DNA from: Avichristensenella sp031550535
GTDB lineage: Bacteria; Bacillota; Clostridia; Christensenellales; Aristaeellaceae
NCBI GenBank assembly: GCA_031550535.1
Contig: JAVBOM010000008.1
Span: 236,379-300,378, forward strand
Direction of reading: 5' to 3'
Length of the DNA: 64,000 bases
The translations under genes and the position numbers were made by a program. The notes beneath the pieces are model-generated. The model worked only from the letters and a program-made list of their open reading frames with translations. It made no database searches and was not told the origin of the DNA. Shown here one piece after another: positions 44,209 through 54,400 of this stretch. Numbering within the stretch: the stretch's first letter is position 1; each line of letters begins with the position of its first letter.

Positions 44209-45174
44209 ATGGAAAACCTCATAGATGTCTACCTTTCCTTCCTCCGGCAGCTCAAGGAGGACGAGACTAATGCCTATTCACCCGTTACGTTCGTAAACTA
44301 CCGCGAAAAGCTCACCACTTTCCAGACGTTCATCGCGGCGAACAGCGGCCTGTCGCTGTCAGCCCAGCATATCAGCCAGGTCACGGCGGATTCTGTGGAT
44401 GCATTCCGTAAATACCAGCGGGAACGCATGCTCATGCCCGCCACCCGTGACAACTACGCAGCCATCCTCAAGGGCTTTTTCGCGTTCCTAGTGCATCAGA
44501 AGATCATCCAGACAAACCCCGCCGCGCATCTGCGGCGCGTTGTCACACGGTATAACCCAACCCCGCCACCGGCCATCGACGACCGCTACTTCACCGTGGA
44601 TGAAATTGAGCTTATCCACGGGCACTTCAAGGGCGCAACCAAGTGCATTGACCTGCGCGACTACGCCATGATGGTCATCATGGTGTACACCGGCCTGCGC
44701 ATCTCAGAAGTCTGCGGCGTCAACATGAACATGACAAAACCCATCCTGCTCGGTGGCTATTTGCAGGTGCTGTCCAAGGGCGGTAATTGGGATCGTGTCG
44801 AACTGCCACCGTTCGCCGTGGAGTGCGTCAAGAAATATCTCACGCTTCGCGGCCTCGCCCCGGATGACGCGCCCATGTTCATCAGCCTGCGCGGCAACCG
44901 CATGAGCCGCGTGTACGCATGGCAACGGTATGCGCTCCATCAGCGCGCCATCAATATCAGGACCGGCACACACAGGCTCCGCCACTCAAGCATCCATTAT
45001 GCCATTAAAACGCTGGGCTTTGAGGCGGGTTTCGTACACTCCCGCCATCGCGACCGCCGCACCACCATGGTGTACGCCCATTATGAGGTTGAGGCGGCAA
45101 AGGCGCGAACCGCGTCGCTTCCCTTCGCGCCAAAGAACCGGCGTATAAAAGTGGAAAACATACGAACCACATAG
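44209..45174 (+). CDS. Tyrosine recombinase (phage integrase family)
   Basis: The protein has 321 residues from ATG 44209. A SAM-like core-binding domain (residues 1-115) is followed by the catalytic domain with Arg in TGLRISEVCG, Lys in VLSKGGNWDR, HRLRHSS and the nucleophile in MVYAHY. All expected catalytic positions can be placed. It is not at the element's end, so it may resolve multimers, move a sub-element or be an alternative integrase. Two 47-bp direct repeats lie just downstream. The stop is TAG with TGA five codons later. Confidence 0.85.
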   Translation: MENLIDVYLSFLRQLKEDETNAYSPVTFVNYREKLTTFQTFIAANSGLSLSAQHISQVTADSVDAFRKYQRERMLMPATRDNYAAILKGFFAFLVHQKIIQTNPAAHLRRVVTRYNPTPPPAIDDRYFTVDEIELIHGHFKGATKCIDLRDYAMMVIMVYTGLRISEVCGVNMNMTKPILLGGYLQVLSKGGNWDRVELPPFAVECVKKYLTLRGLAPDDAPMFISLRGNRMSRVYAWQRYALHQRAINIRTGTHRLRHSSIHYAIKTLGFEAGFVHSRHRDRRTTMVYAHYEVEAAKARTASLPFAPKNRRIKVENIRTT

Positions 45175-45205
45175 ACCAATCTGTTTTGATTTCCATAATT
45201 TGCAT

Positions 45206-45393
45206 GTTCCATACACCATCCAAAAGACGCCTATATATAGTAGAGGGGTAAATGAGGTTGAAAGGCGCAAACCGATAAAAATGCCGGTGCTTGTTACAGA
45301 TCGCAAAATGGTTTGAAAAAAAAGTTCCCCAAAAAACTGGTTTCGTGTTCCAAACACCATTCAGATGACGCCTATATAAAGTAGAGGGGTAAA
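45206..45393 (+). repeat. Pair of 47-bp direct repeats upstream of the replication operon
   Basis: Copies at 45206-45252 and 45347-45393 (141-bp period) share GTTCCA-ACACCAT, GACGCCTATATA and AGTAGAGGGGTAAA. The second copy ends 20 bp before the first replication gene. They could be tandem phage promoters or operators, or recombination sites for the adjacent tyrosine recombinase. Confidence 0.75.
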
Positions 45394-45412
45394 CAAGAAA
45401 GGGAGGGTAAGT

Positions 45413-46390
45413 ATGGCAATCACAATCCGCAAGGCGCAGCGTCGCACCGCCTACCTGAAACTCGGCGTTGCCGGACCCGCAGGCAGCGGCAAAACGTAGG
45501 GGGCTTTGCTCCTGGGGAATGGCTTGGTACAGGCGGCACACCCCGATGACAAGCCCGACGATGTGTGGGGCCGCATCTGCCTCATTGACACGGAGAACAG
45601 GTCCGGCAGCCTGTATGCCGATTCCACGTTCGCCGGCACCCACATCGGCGAGTTTCTGACCATCGACCTGGAACCGCCGTTCACCCCGCAGCGGTACCTG
45701 GAAGCCATCCAAGCCGCACAGGAAAACGGCGTGGAGTATCTGGTCATCGACAGCCTCTCCCATGCTTGGTCTGGTGAGGGCGGCATGCTGGACATGCAGA
45801 GCAACATCGCAAAGCGTTCCGGCAACAGCTACACCGCCTGGAGGGATGTCACACCCCTGCACAATCGCCTCGTGGATCGAATCCTCCAGTGCGATATGCA
45901 CGTTACCGTCGCCTTGCGTACCAAAACAGAGTACGTGGTCGAAGATAACGAGAAGGGCAGGAAGGCCCCGCGCAAGATTGGCACCACCCCTGTTTTCAGG
46001 GATGGCGTAGAGTACGAGTTGACTACGTTCTTCGATCTCGCCCAGGACCACACGGCCATGGTCACGAAGGATCGCACGGGTTTGTTTGACGGCAGAGCCT
46101 TCACTATCACGCCCGCGTCCGGTGCCCTCATCTATGACTGGCTCTCCAGCGCGAAGCCGGCAGATCCTCCGCAAGATAACGCTCCCCGTGAAAACACATC
46201 AGATGAAATCCCGCTGCTCACGCTCGTGGACAATGCCGTCAAGGCATACTGCGAGGGTCTTGACAAGCCGGAAAAGGAACGCGTCGCCCAGGAAATCAAG
46301 GACCTTACAGGTGGCAAGGCCAACTACCATGCCATCACTGACGAAGGCATCCTGCGCAAAATCTTAGAACGGTTTGGGGGTATGGCATGA
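45413..46390 (+). CDS. P-loop ATPase (RecA/Sak4-like single-strand annealing type), in-frame TAG at codon 29
   Basis: With TAG 45497-45499 read, the protein is 325 residues from ATG 45413 (GGGAGGG upstream). Walker A is GPAGSGKT with TAG as the very next codon; the frame goes on GALLLGNGLVQAAHPDDKPD. Walker B-like VEYLVIDSLSHAW and sensor-like MHVTVALRTKTEYVV follow. Phage proteins of this form sit before SSB and act in recombination or replication. The TAG is inside the P-loop helix, so neither truncation nor restart could give an active ATPase. Four-base overlap with the SSB gene. Ends TGA. Confidence 0.85.
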
Positions 46391-46779
46391 GCCTGAACAT
46401 AAGCATTGTGTACGGCCGGGTGGCAACCAGCCCTGTGCTCAAGGAGATCAATGGTTCTTCGGTTGCCAATTTTAACATCGCGTCCGATACCTTGAAGAAA
46501 GACGCGGATGGCAAGTACGTACCAATTTTTTACAGCGTATCCGCCTGGGGGAAGATTGGCGAGCGTGCGGCAAAGTACCTTACCAAGGGAAATCCGGTCG
46601 TAATCGTTGGAAATCTCTCTCAGCGGACCTACATCGATGAATCTGGGAAAGATCGGTTCCAGAACCAACTCGACGCCAAATACGTCGAATTCGTTGGCGG
46701 CGGGAAACAGGCACAGGAAACAAAGCCTGGATCATCGCCCGCCCCCGACCCTGGCGACGAGGATGAACTCCCGTTCTAA
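46387..46779 (+). CDS. ssb: Single-stranded DNA-binding protein
   Basis: The protein has 130 residues: an OB-fold with SLNISIVYGRVATSPVLKEI, FYSVSAWGKIGERAAKYLTK and VVIVGNLSQRTYIDESGKDR, then a Pro/Gly linker and the acidic tip DEDELPF that recruits partner proteins. It coats ssDNA during phage replication. It overlaps the ATPase gene by 4 bp. No TAG; ends TAA. Confidence 0.9.
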   Translation: MSLNISIVYGRVATSPVLKEINGSSVANFNIASDTLKKDADGKYVPIFYSVSAWGKIGERAAKYLTKGNPVVIVGNLSQRTYIDESGKDRFQNQLDAKYVEFVGGGKQAQETKPGSSPAPDPGDEDELPF

Positions 46780-46830
46780 CCCCCATTCACCGCCTCCTCT
46801 TGCCCGAGGAGGGCAGGAGGAGGCTAACGG

Positions 46831-47463
46831 ATGCGCTCAGAGGAACACGTAACTGCTCTTTTGGAAAAACACAAGCGGTGGATCGTCAACGAAGTAAACC
46901 GCTTCATTGCGAAGAATCCTCAACTAAAAAATAATGGCTATAATTGGGATGACTGTTTCCAAGTCGCCATGATTTTTGTGTTGGAGCGGGTCAGCGAGGA
47001 CGATGGCGCAACCCTAGTCACCAACCGTTGGAAGGACTTGCGACGTACACTCCGCGAGTGGGCGTCATGTTCGGCGCCGGTGGTGAATGTCCCTATCAAA
47101 GTGTACTATAAGAACACGGGTGCTTTCACTAGCATCGAATTCAAAGAGGAGAATGTCAGAGATACGGAGCCTGATTTTTCCGCTGATGTTGACTTTCGCG
47201 TCAGCACGGATGTTTACATGGCGTCCATGCCTGAGAATGAAGCGGCCGCGCTCCTCGGCAAGCTTTCCGGCGTGAGTTCAACGGAAATCGCGCAACTGCT
47301 TGACGCGAAAAGTAGGAGCCAGGTTTCCCGCTGGACCAGAGCGAAGTATCGGGGTCTTTACAACTTTCTTGGGTATGAAATACCTGTGAAAAAAGGAGGG
47401 CCTTATGGACGTTTTGGCCTTCGCAGAAAAACACCTGGCTCCGTTCAAGGTAAAGGACGATGA
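46831..47463 (+). CDS. Sigma-70-like or helix-turn-helix replication-module protein
   Basis: The protein has 210 residues. WIVNEVNRFIAKNPQLKNNG and YNWDDCFQVAMIFVLERVSE resemble sigma region 2, and the C-terminal SGVSSTEIAQLLDAKSRSQV with SRWTRAKYRGL is a region-4-like helix-turn-helix. It may be a phage sigma factor for middle or late promoters, or a replication initiator-type DNA-binding protein. The last 59 bp overlap the primase-helicase gene in another frame, so the two are tightly coupled. Ends TGA. Confidence 0.55.
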   Translation: MRSEEHVTALLEKHKRWIVNEVNRFIAKNPQLKNNGYNWDDCFQVAMIFVLERVSEDDGATLVTNRWKDLRRTLREWASCSAPVVNVPIKVYYKNTGAFTSIEFKEENVRDTEPDFSADVDFRVSTDVYMASMPENEAAALLGKLSGVSSTEIAQLLDAKSRSQVSRWTRAKYRGLYNFLGYEIPVKKGGPYGRFGLRRKTPGSVQGKGR

Positions 47464-49210
47464 AATCGTCCCGGAGCTTTGCCCCATATGCCAAGGCGGC
47501 GAACACAGCGACAAGCACACGTTCGCCCTGAACATAAAGGAAGGCGTCTACGTATGTAAGCGCGGCTCATGCGGCGCGAAGGGCAGGTTCCGCGAGTTGG
47601 CCGCGACGTTCGGGGAAACAAACGACTCGTCGTTTCAAAAGGCGTTCGAGTTCATTTCAACCCGCAAGACCGGCAAACTGTTCTCTCTGCCCGATGTGGC
47701 GCTCGCCCCGCTTACTGAACCCATTGTCCAATACTTCATGACCCGCAAGATAAGCCGAAAAACCCTGGATGATTACGGAATAGCGTCGGATATGCACGGG
47801 AACATCATCTTTCCCTTCCGGCGCAACGGTATCTTGGAATATGTGAAGTATCGAAAACCGAGGAAACCCAGCCCCGGGGACCCCAAGGAATGGCAAGCCA
47901 AAGGCGCACGCCCCATCCTGTTCGGTATGGACCTGTGCGTTCACTCCAAGCCCCTGGTCATAACGGAAGGCCAGATTGACGCGATGGCCCTCCATGAAGT
48001 AGGCATCGTGAATGCGGTCTCCGTCCCAAGTGGGGCGGAAAACCTGGAGTGGATTGAGCAGTGCTGGGATTGGCTCGAAAGGTTCCCCAGCATCATCCTC
48101 TTTGGCGATTGTGACGAACCGGGCATACGAATGGTGCAGTCCGTGGTGCGCAGGCTTGGCGAGGCGCGGTGCATGGTCATTGACGACTATCCCGCTCGCC
48201 CGGACGGCAAGCAGTGCAAAGACGCGAATGAAATTCTCTACTTCGGCGGCGCGGAAGCGATCCTTCAAACACTCGCAGGCGCTCAAGCCGTACCCATCAA
48301 GGGCCTCATTGATCTTGGCGATGTCATCCCGATAGATTTCACGGCAATCCCACGCATCAGCACAATGATACCAACGCTCGACGCTGCCATCGGCGGCCTG
48401 ATCGAGGGCGGCATGACTGTGTTCACAGGGCAGGCAGGGTACGGAAAAAGCACGCTCGCGGGGCAGATCATGCTCAGTGCTATGGAGCAGGGCCATAACG
48501 TCTGCGTTTATAGCGGCGAGCTTAACAAGGAGCGGTTCCAACACTGGATTCATTATCAGATCGCGGGCAGCGATTATATCAGCCTCAAGTACGATCCGGT
48601 CGGGCGCAAGGAAGTGCCCTTCGTCCCCTTCTCGGTACAGGAACGCCTCATCAAGTGGTACAAGGGCAGGATCTTCCTGTTTGATAACAAGGAACTCTTT
48701 GATGTGGACGAATGCGATGCCATCCTTCATGTGTTCGCAGCGGCGGCACGGCGCTACGGCTGCAACCTGTTTCTCGTCGATAACCTGATGACCGCGCTCT
48801 CGGATGCCGAGGACGAGCACAAGGGGCAGGGCAGGTTCGCCAACATGCTTCGCCGGTTCGCCAACCAGTATAACGTGCATGTGCTCCTTGTGGCGCACCC
48901 GCGCAAAACGCACCCCGGCGCGCCGGTGAAACAGGAAGACATCGCCGGCAACAGCGCCACCGGGCGCTTGGCCGATACCACCATCTGTGTGGAGAAGCCA
49001 AATCTCCGCATCCTCAAGAACCGCGAGTATGGTATCCTGTGCGCCATCGTCTGCTGCTACTGCCCGGATAGCAGGCGCATCTATCAGTCGGATAGCGGCG
49101 ACCTCAACCGGTTCTCTTGGGACAGACAAGGGCTTTCGCCCCCGGCAATCCGGGCAAACTCCCTGCCGGAGTACGGCATCATGGTCGGCGATGTGGGCGA
49201 TCCATTCTGA
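47405..49210 (+). CDS. Primase-helicase (CHC2 zinc finger, TOPRIM, DnaB-type ATPase)
   Basis: The protein has 601 residues from ATG 47405 with AAAGGAGGG. Zinc finger: CPICQGGEHSDKHTFALNI and CKRGSCGAKG (about 25-60). TOPRIM: VITEGQIDAMAL with ILFGDCDEPG (about 180-245). RecA-type helicase: VFTGQAGYGKSTLAGQIM (Walker A, about 340), CNLFLVDNLMTALSD (Walker B) and VLLVAHPRKTHPG (motif H3). This is the gp4/Twinkle plan, with both priming and unwinding at the phage fork. No TAG codon in 601 codons. Ends TGA. Confidence 0.9.
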   Translation: MDVLAFAEKHLAPFKVKDDEIVPELCPICQGGEHSDKHTFALNIKEGVYVCKRGSCGAKGRFRELAATFGETNDSSFQKAFEFISTRKTGKLFSLPDVALAPLTEPIVQYFMTRKISRKTLDDYGIASDMHGNIIFPFRRNGILEYVKYRKPRKPSPGDPKEWQAKGARPILFGMDLCVHSKPLVITEGQIDAMALHEVGIVNAVSVPSGAENLEWIEQCWDWLERFPSIILFGDCDEPGIRMVQSVVRRLGEARCMVIDDYPARPDGKQCKDANEILYFGGAEAILQTLAGAQAVPIKGLIDLGDVIPIDFTAIPRISTMIPTLDAAIGGLIEGGMTVFTGQAGYGKSTLAGQIMLSAMEQGHNVCVYSGELNKERFQHWIHYQIAGSDYISLKYDPVGRKEVPFVPFSVQERLIKWYKGRIFLFDNKELFDVDECDAILHVFAAAARRYGCNLFLVDNLMTALSDAEDEHKGQGRFANMLRRFANQYNVHVLLVAHPRKTHPGAPVKQEDIAGNSATGRLADTTICVEKPNLRILKNREYGILCAIVCCYCPDSRRIYQSDSGDLNRFSWDRQGLSPPAIRANSLPEYGIMVGDVGDPF

Positions 49211-49235
49211 CTCGTATTGATTAAGGAGTTAAACC

Positions 49236-49610
49236 ATGAAACCTATTCCTCTTGCTACCAAATTACAGATCATCGACACGGTTGCGGCCAGTAGATATTA
49301 TGAAAGACCCTTTCGGGAAATCTGGGAAATCCTTGACACATGCAGCGATGAGTTTTACCAGACCGGGGATGCCTTCATCATTCCCAGCGAGTTTTTCCTG
49401 TCGCTGCTTCGACCAACTGTCGTCTCGGAAGATGATGAGTTCATCCACTGCAAGGATGCGGCGGGTACGGAAATCACGCTCTTCAAACCAGCCACAATGT
49501 TTCTTACTGAGCGTGGCCTTCTTCGCCTCGGCATGCTGCTCGGCGGCTCTCCCGTGGCAAACCAATTAAAGGACGAACTGCTCGATTCTGTGCTGGGAGG
49601 TGTGTACTGA
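49236..49610 (+). CDS. Early/replication-module protein, unknown
   Basis: The protein has 124 residues. The C-terminal half (EITLFKPATMFLTERGLLRL; GMLLGGSPVANQLKDELLDS) is in register with residues 110-160 of the next protein (STFFSANAVLRIAMLLGSNN), which is the ORF6N/antirepressor-like pattern of predicted DNA-binding phage proteins. So the two adjacent genes share a domain. AAGGAG precedes the ATG. Its TGA overlaps the next ATG. Confidence 0.55.
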   Translation: MKPIPLATKLQIIDTVAASRYYERPFREIWEILDTCSDEFYQTGDAFIIPSEFFLSLLRPTVVSEDDEFIHCKDAAGTEITLFKPATMFLTERGLLRLGMLLGGSPVANQLKDELLDSVLGGVY

Positions 49611-50686
49611 TGTCCAATATGATGAACCTGAACGACGAATCTGTGTTCCTCGCCGACCCAGACCTCCGCGCCAGCATGATTGAGCATGTGGAAGTGCTGG
49701 AAAAAGTGCGCACGTTGCTCTTAGTTCCCGCGTTTAACATGGTTCATATCTCGCATGTTGCCAGTTTTTTTGATGTGGATCTTAGCACGATACAGCGCTG
49801 CTTCCAGAGAAACCGTGCGGAGATTGAGTCAGATGGCGTAACGCTCATGAGTGCCCTAAGTTTTCTAAATGAACAGTTTGTTCACTTAGAAAAGAAAGAA
49901 GCAGGGCGTTACCTTTTCACCATGCCCACAGGAGAAACACTTGCCCTGTCAAACAGGCCGTCCACTTTCTTCTCCGCTAATGCCGTTTTGCGTATTGCTA
50001 TGCTCCTGGGGAGCAACAACGTGGCACAGGAAGTCCGAACCCAACTCATCCACCTGGTTCGCAATATCTCCCCGCAGGAGCGTGTCGTACATCTTAACCG
50101 CGAAAAGGAACTCGCGCTTGATGTCATGTTCGCGCCAGACCCGGCCAGCCGCGCTATGGCAATGGGCGAGTACAACACGTTCCAGCTAGAGATCCGCACG
50201 GCACTGGAGGCGAAGATCGAAGCCCTCGCGCAGTCCAACGCCGCGCTCAACCAAGAGAACGAAGCCTACTCCATCGACGAAATGCTCTGGGATGACCGCA
50301 CCATCGTTGGAAAGCTTGTAAAATCCTACGGTGCGCGCGCCTACCCGAACTGTAACGCAACAAAGCAAGTCTGCTTTGCCTGGTCGCAGTTCTATCGCGA
50401 ACTAAGCAATAGCTACGGCATTGCGCTGGATAAGCGAAAAGAAGCAAGCGCGAGAAAATGCGCGTACAAAAACGGCCTCCTGGATTATGTTAGGCCGGAA
50501 GAATGGGTGCTCCTGGTTCGCAAGGCTTTCGCGATGTGCAGACAAATCGGCTGCCACCTTCGCCAAAGCCTGGAGAACGACGTGGTGTACGCCCGGATTC
50601 TTCACTGCGCGGCAATAACTGCGAAGGATCTCCCTTCGGCAAATCTTGAAGAACCCCTCGGCTTGCCCGAATCGGTGTATCAATAA
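49610..50686 (+). CDS. Antirepressor-like phage protein
   Basis: The protein has 358 residues. HISHVASFFDVDLSTIQRCF looks like a helix-turn-helix. SNRPSTFFSANAVLRIAMLL with REVRTQL-type helix resembles Bro/ORF6N-like antirepressor N-domains, and the C-terminal 110 residues (DRTIVGKLVKSYGARAYPNC; SNSYGIALDKRKEASARKCA) resemble DNA-binding C-terminal modules of such proteins. It may relieve repression in the lytic switch. It is flanked by overlapping genes, so it is part of the replication operon. Ends TAA overlapping the nuclease ATG. Confidence 0.5.
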   Translation: MSNMMNLNDESVFLADPDLRASMIEHVEVLEKVRTLLLVPAFNMVHISHVASFFDVDLSTIQRCFQRNRAEIESDGVTLMSALSFLNEQFVHLEKKEAGRYLFTMPTGETLALSNRPSTFFSANAVLRIAMLLGSNNVAQEVRTQLIHLVRNISPQERVVHLNREKELALDVMFAPDPASRAMAMGEYNTFQLEIRTALEAKIEALAQSNAALNQENEAYSIDEMLWDDRTIVGKLVKSYGARAYPNCNATKQVCFAWSQFYRELSNSYGIALDKRKEASARKCAYKNGLLDYVRPEEWVLLVRKAFAMCRQIGCHLRQSLENDVVYARILHCAAITAKDLPSANLEEPLGLPESVYQ

Positions 50687-51429
50687 TGCTGACGCCCGAC
50701 ATCAAGTGGTCATTCTCCAAGTTGACCACATTCGAGCAATGCCCATAGCTGTTCAAGTACCGCTACCTAGACGGGCATCCCGACCTCGGCAACGCCTTTG
50801 CGGAGTACGGCACGCTCTGCCATCAACTCCTGGAGGAATGGGCGCGCGGCGAGCTCATGCCGTTCGAGCTCCCCGGCGCGTACCAGACGCGGTACGATGC
50901 GGCGGTTCAGCATTACTTCCCGCCGTATCCGGTCGGCATGGCCGGTCGCTATTTCGACGCCGGGTTGTCCTACTTCGCCACATTTGAGGGGTTTGGCGAT
51001 CAGTATGACATCCTGGCGGTCGAGGAGCGGTTCGAGATAACCGTCCAAGGGAACCCCTTTGTCGGCATTGCCGACCTTGTGCTTCGCGACAGGCACACCG
51101 GCGCGCTGGTGGTCATAGATCACAAGTCGAAATCGGCACAAACCATGCGCAAGCAGATGACCACCTACCGCCGCCAGCTATACCTTTACGCTTCCGCCGT
51201 TCAGTCCCTATACGGCCAGCCTCCGTCGCTTCTCCGGTTCAATCTCTTCCGGGAAGGCGTCATGGTGGATGAACCCTATAGCCCCGCGGAGCACACCGCT
51301 GTTTTGGCCTGGGCTGGTGACACCATTGTCCGAATCGGGCAGGAAACTGCATGGCCCGCACAGCCGCAGCCGTACTTTTGCCGTCACCTTTGCTCCTGCG
51401 CCGCGTTTTGTTCCGCAGTTTCCTTATAA
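50686..51429 (+). CDS. PD-(D/E)XK (Cas4/RecB-type) nuclease, in-frame TAG at codon 21
   Basis: With TAG 50746-50748 read, the protein is 247 residues from ATG 50686, which overlaps the previous stop. The frame reads WSFSKLTTFEQCP, TAG, LFKYRYLDGHPDLG, splitting the conserved N-terminal motif that opens this family. Then come HQLLEEWARG, VGIADLVLRDRHTGALVVID and HKSKS (the Asp and Asp-x-Lys of the active site) and a Cys cluster (CRHLCSCAAFC) near the end, possibly Fe-S. No other start restores the first motif. Role: DNA end processing in replication or recombination. Ends TAA. Confidence 0.85.
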
Positions 51430-51441
51430 AGGAGGGGTTCC

Positions 51442-54400
51442 GTGTACCAGAACTTCCACCGCCATTCCCATTTCTCCAATCCTGTCCTCACCGATAGCGT
51501 TGCGACCAATGAGGACTACTGTAAGCGGGCGGTGGAGCTCGGACACGGCATCATCTCAAGCTGCGAACACGGCACCCAGGGCAACTACCGGGAATGTGCT
51601 TTACTGGCGGAAAAGTACGGCCTCAAGTGGCGGTACGTTACCGAAGCCTACTGCGTCAAAGACCGGCACAAGAAGGATAACACCAACGCCCACATCATCT
51701 TGGCAGCGAAGACAGCCAAAGGCATAGGTGATCTAAACTTTGCCCTGTCCGAGGCGAACCTGACCGGATATTATTACAGGCCACGCCTGGACATGGAACT
51801 CCTGCTCTCCCTTGACCCGCGCGATGTGTTCGTCACAACGGCGTGCATCTCCGGCCTGTTCAAATACGGCCATGAGGATGCGGAACGCCTCATACTGAGG
51901 CTCCACGCCCACTATCGGGATAGCTTCATGCTGGAAGTCCAGTACCACGATACGGACAAACAGCGCGAGGTCAACAGATTCCTCCTGAAGCTGTACCGCC
52001 AACACGGCATTCCGCTGATTGCCGGTATGGACAGTCACTATATCCTGCCCGAACACGGCGCGCTGCGTGACCTCCGTCTGGAAGCGAACCACATCCGATA
52101 CGACGACGAGGACGGCTGGTTCCTGGATTACTGCGCCGATGATGAAGCGGTTCGGCGCTTCCAGCGACAGGGCGTTCTATCCGATGCCCTTATCCGGGAG
52201 GCACTTGATAACACGAATGTTTTCCTGGATTTTGAAGACATAAACCTTGACAACTCCCGGAAAATCCCCACGCTGTACCCCGACCTTTCCATAGCGGAGC
52301 GGAACGAGAAGTACACCGCCCTCGTGTACAGCCAGTGGGCGCAGTATAAACAAGGCATGACTGACGAAGAAAAGCGTGTCCGCGAGGATGGTATCCGGTA
52401 CGAGGTGGACACCATCACCACCGGCGAAATGGCCGATTATTTCCTCTTGGATTACGAAATTGTCAAGCGCGCCAAGGAAAACGGCGGCATCATCACCGCC
52501 ACGGGGCGCGGCTCCGGCGTTTCCTACTTCACCAATACGCTGCTCGGCTTCTCCAGCGTAGACAGGTACGACATCCCGGTCGAAATGTTTCCCGACCGCT
52601 TCATTTCCGCCGACCGCCTACGCTCCGGCAGCCTGCCGGACCTGGACCTGAACGTCGCCAACGTCGAAGTGTTTGCCGATGCGCAGGCGGAGGTTTTGGG
52701 GGAATGGAGAAGCGCTCCCATGGTCGCGTTCGGCACGCTCAAGCGGTTGTCTGCCTGGAAAATGTACTGCCGCGCCAACAGCGTCCCTTTTGAAACTGCA
52801 AACACGGTGTCCGACCTGCTTAAAAAGTATGAACTGGACGCCAAGCACGCCGACGATGAATCCGCCGTCGATGTCCACGACTATGTGCCGGAAGAATGGC
52901 ATGACCTGCTGGAAATGAGCGGCCAGTACCTTGGCATGGTCGAAAGCATATCTCCCCATCCGTGCGGCTACCTGCTGTGCTGTGAGGACATTCGCCGCGA
53001 GATTGGCATCATCCGAATCAACAGCAAGGGCGGGAAAAAGGAGACCGTCTACGCCGCATTCATCGACGGCGCGACGGCGGAAGCCTTCGGCTACCTGAAG
53101 AATGACCTGCTTTCCGTCGATGTTGTCAAGATCATCGCCGAGGTGTACCGAAGGATTGGTATCCCCGTCCCGAATGTGCGCGAGCTTCTTTCCATGACCC
53201 GAAACGACCCGGAGACATGGCGCATGTACGCGGACGGCCTGTGCATGGGGTTGAACCAGGTTGAGCGGGAACAAACCCGTGAAAAGGTCATGAGGTATAA
53301 GCCCCGCAACATCACCGAACTTGCCGCTTTTGTCGCGGCGGTGCGTCCGGGTTTCAAGTCCATGTTGCCCGTGTTCCTTGAACGCCAGCGTTTTAGCTAT
53401 GGCATCCCGGCGTTTGATAAGCTCATTCAGACGCGGGAAATGACCTCCAGCTTCCTGCTCTTTCAGGAACAGGCGATGAAAACCATGCAATACGCTGGCT
53501 TCTCGGCGCCCAAGTCCTATGACGCCATCAAGGCAATCGGGAAAAAGCACCCGGAGAAAGTGCTGCCGCTCAAGGATCGCTTTTTGGATGGCTTCATCGC
53601 CCGAATCCTGGAGGATGACGCAAGGTGTCCCAGGGACAAAGCGCTCGCCCAAACACAGAAGATTTGGCAGATCATTGAGGACGCGACAAACTATAATTTC
53701 AATAGTAGCCACGCCGTTTGCGTCGCCCTTGATTCCCTGTACTGTGCGTATGCCAAAGCGCATCACTCGCTGGAATACTACACCACCCTGCTGTCCGTCT
53801 ACGCGGCCAAAGGGGACAAGGACCGAATCGCGATGGTTAAGGAGGAAATGCGCAAAGGGTTCGGCATCCGCGTCACACCTTGCCGCTTCCGCCAGGACAA
53901 CCGGGATTTTTACATCGACCGTGATAGCAAGACAATCTCCGACGCATTGTCATCCGTCAAGTACGTCGGCCAGCGCGTGGCAGTCGCGCTCCATGATCTT
54001 GGGGTCATTCATTTCTCCTGCTTTGTCGATGTGCTCTTTACCCTGGAAATGTCACCGTTCTTCGATTCGCGCAGCACCGAAATCCTTATCCGAATGGGCT
54101 ATTTTGAGGAGTTCGGCAGCGCCGGCACACTGCTTCAGGTGTTCCATGAGTTCCGAAACGGTGACAGCCGCTTCTCCAAGGCGCATGTCGAGGCCACTCA
54201 GGAGAAGCGCCTGAATGCCCTCCGCGCCATCGAGTCCAAAATGCCCGATGCCGTCATTCCCATGGAGGAACAGGTGCGCTTTGAAATTGAGCACTACGGC
54301 ACCGTGCTCTCTACCTTCCCGAGTGTCCGCGCGCAGTACGCGGTGCTGGATGTGGACGACCGCTACAGTCCCAAGCTCCGGCTCTACAACCTCGCAACCG

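Noticed and set aside
47657..49129. 490-codon open frame antisense to the primase-helicase
   Set aside because: Shadow frame; the plus-strand gene has zinc finger, TOPRIM and helicase motifs in order.
52618..53766. Long open frame antisense to dnaE
   Set aside because: It is a shadow of the GC-rich coding frame; no ribosome-binding site, and dnaE on the plus strand has full domain support.
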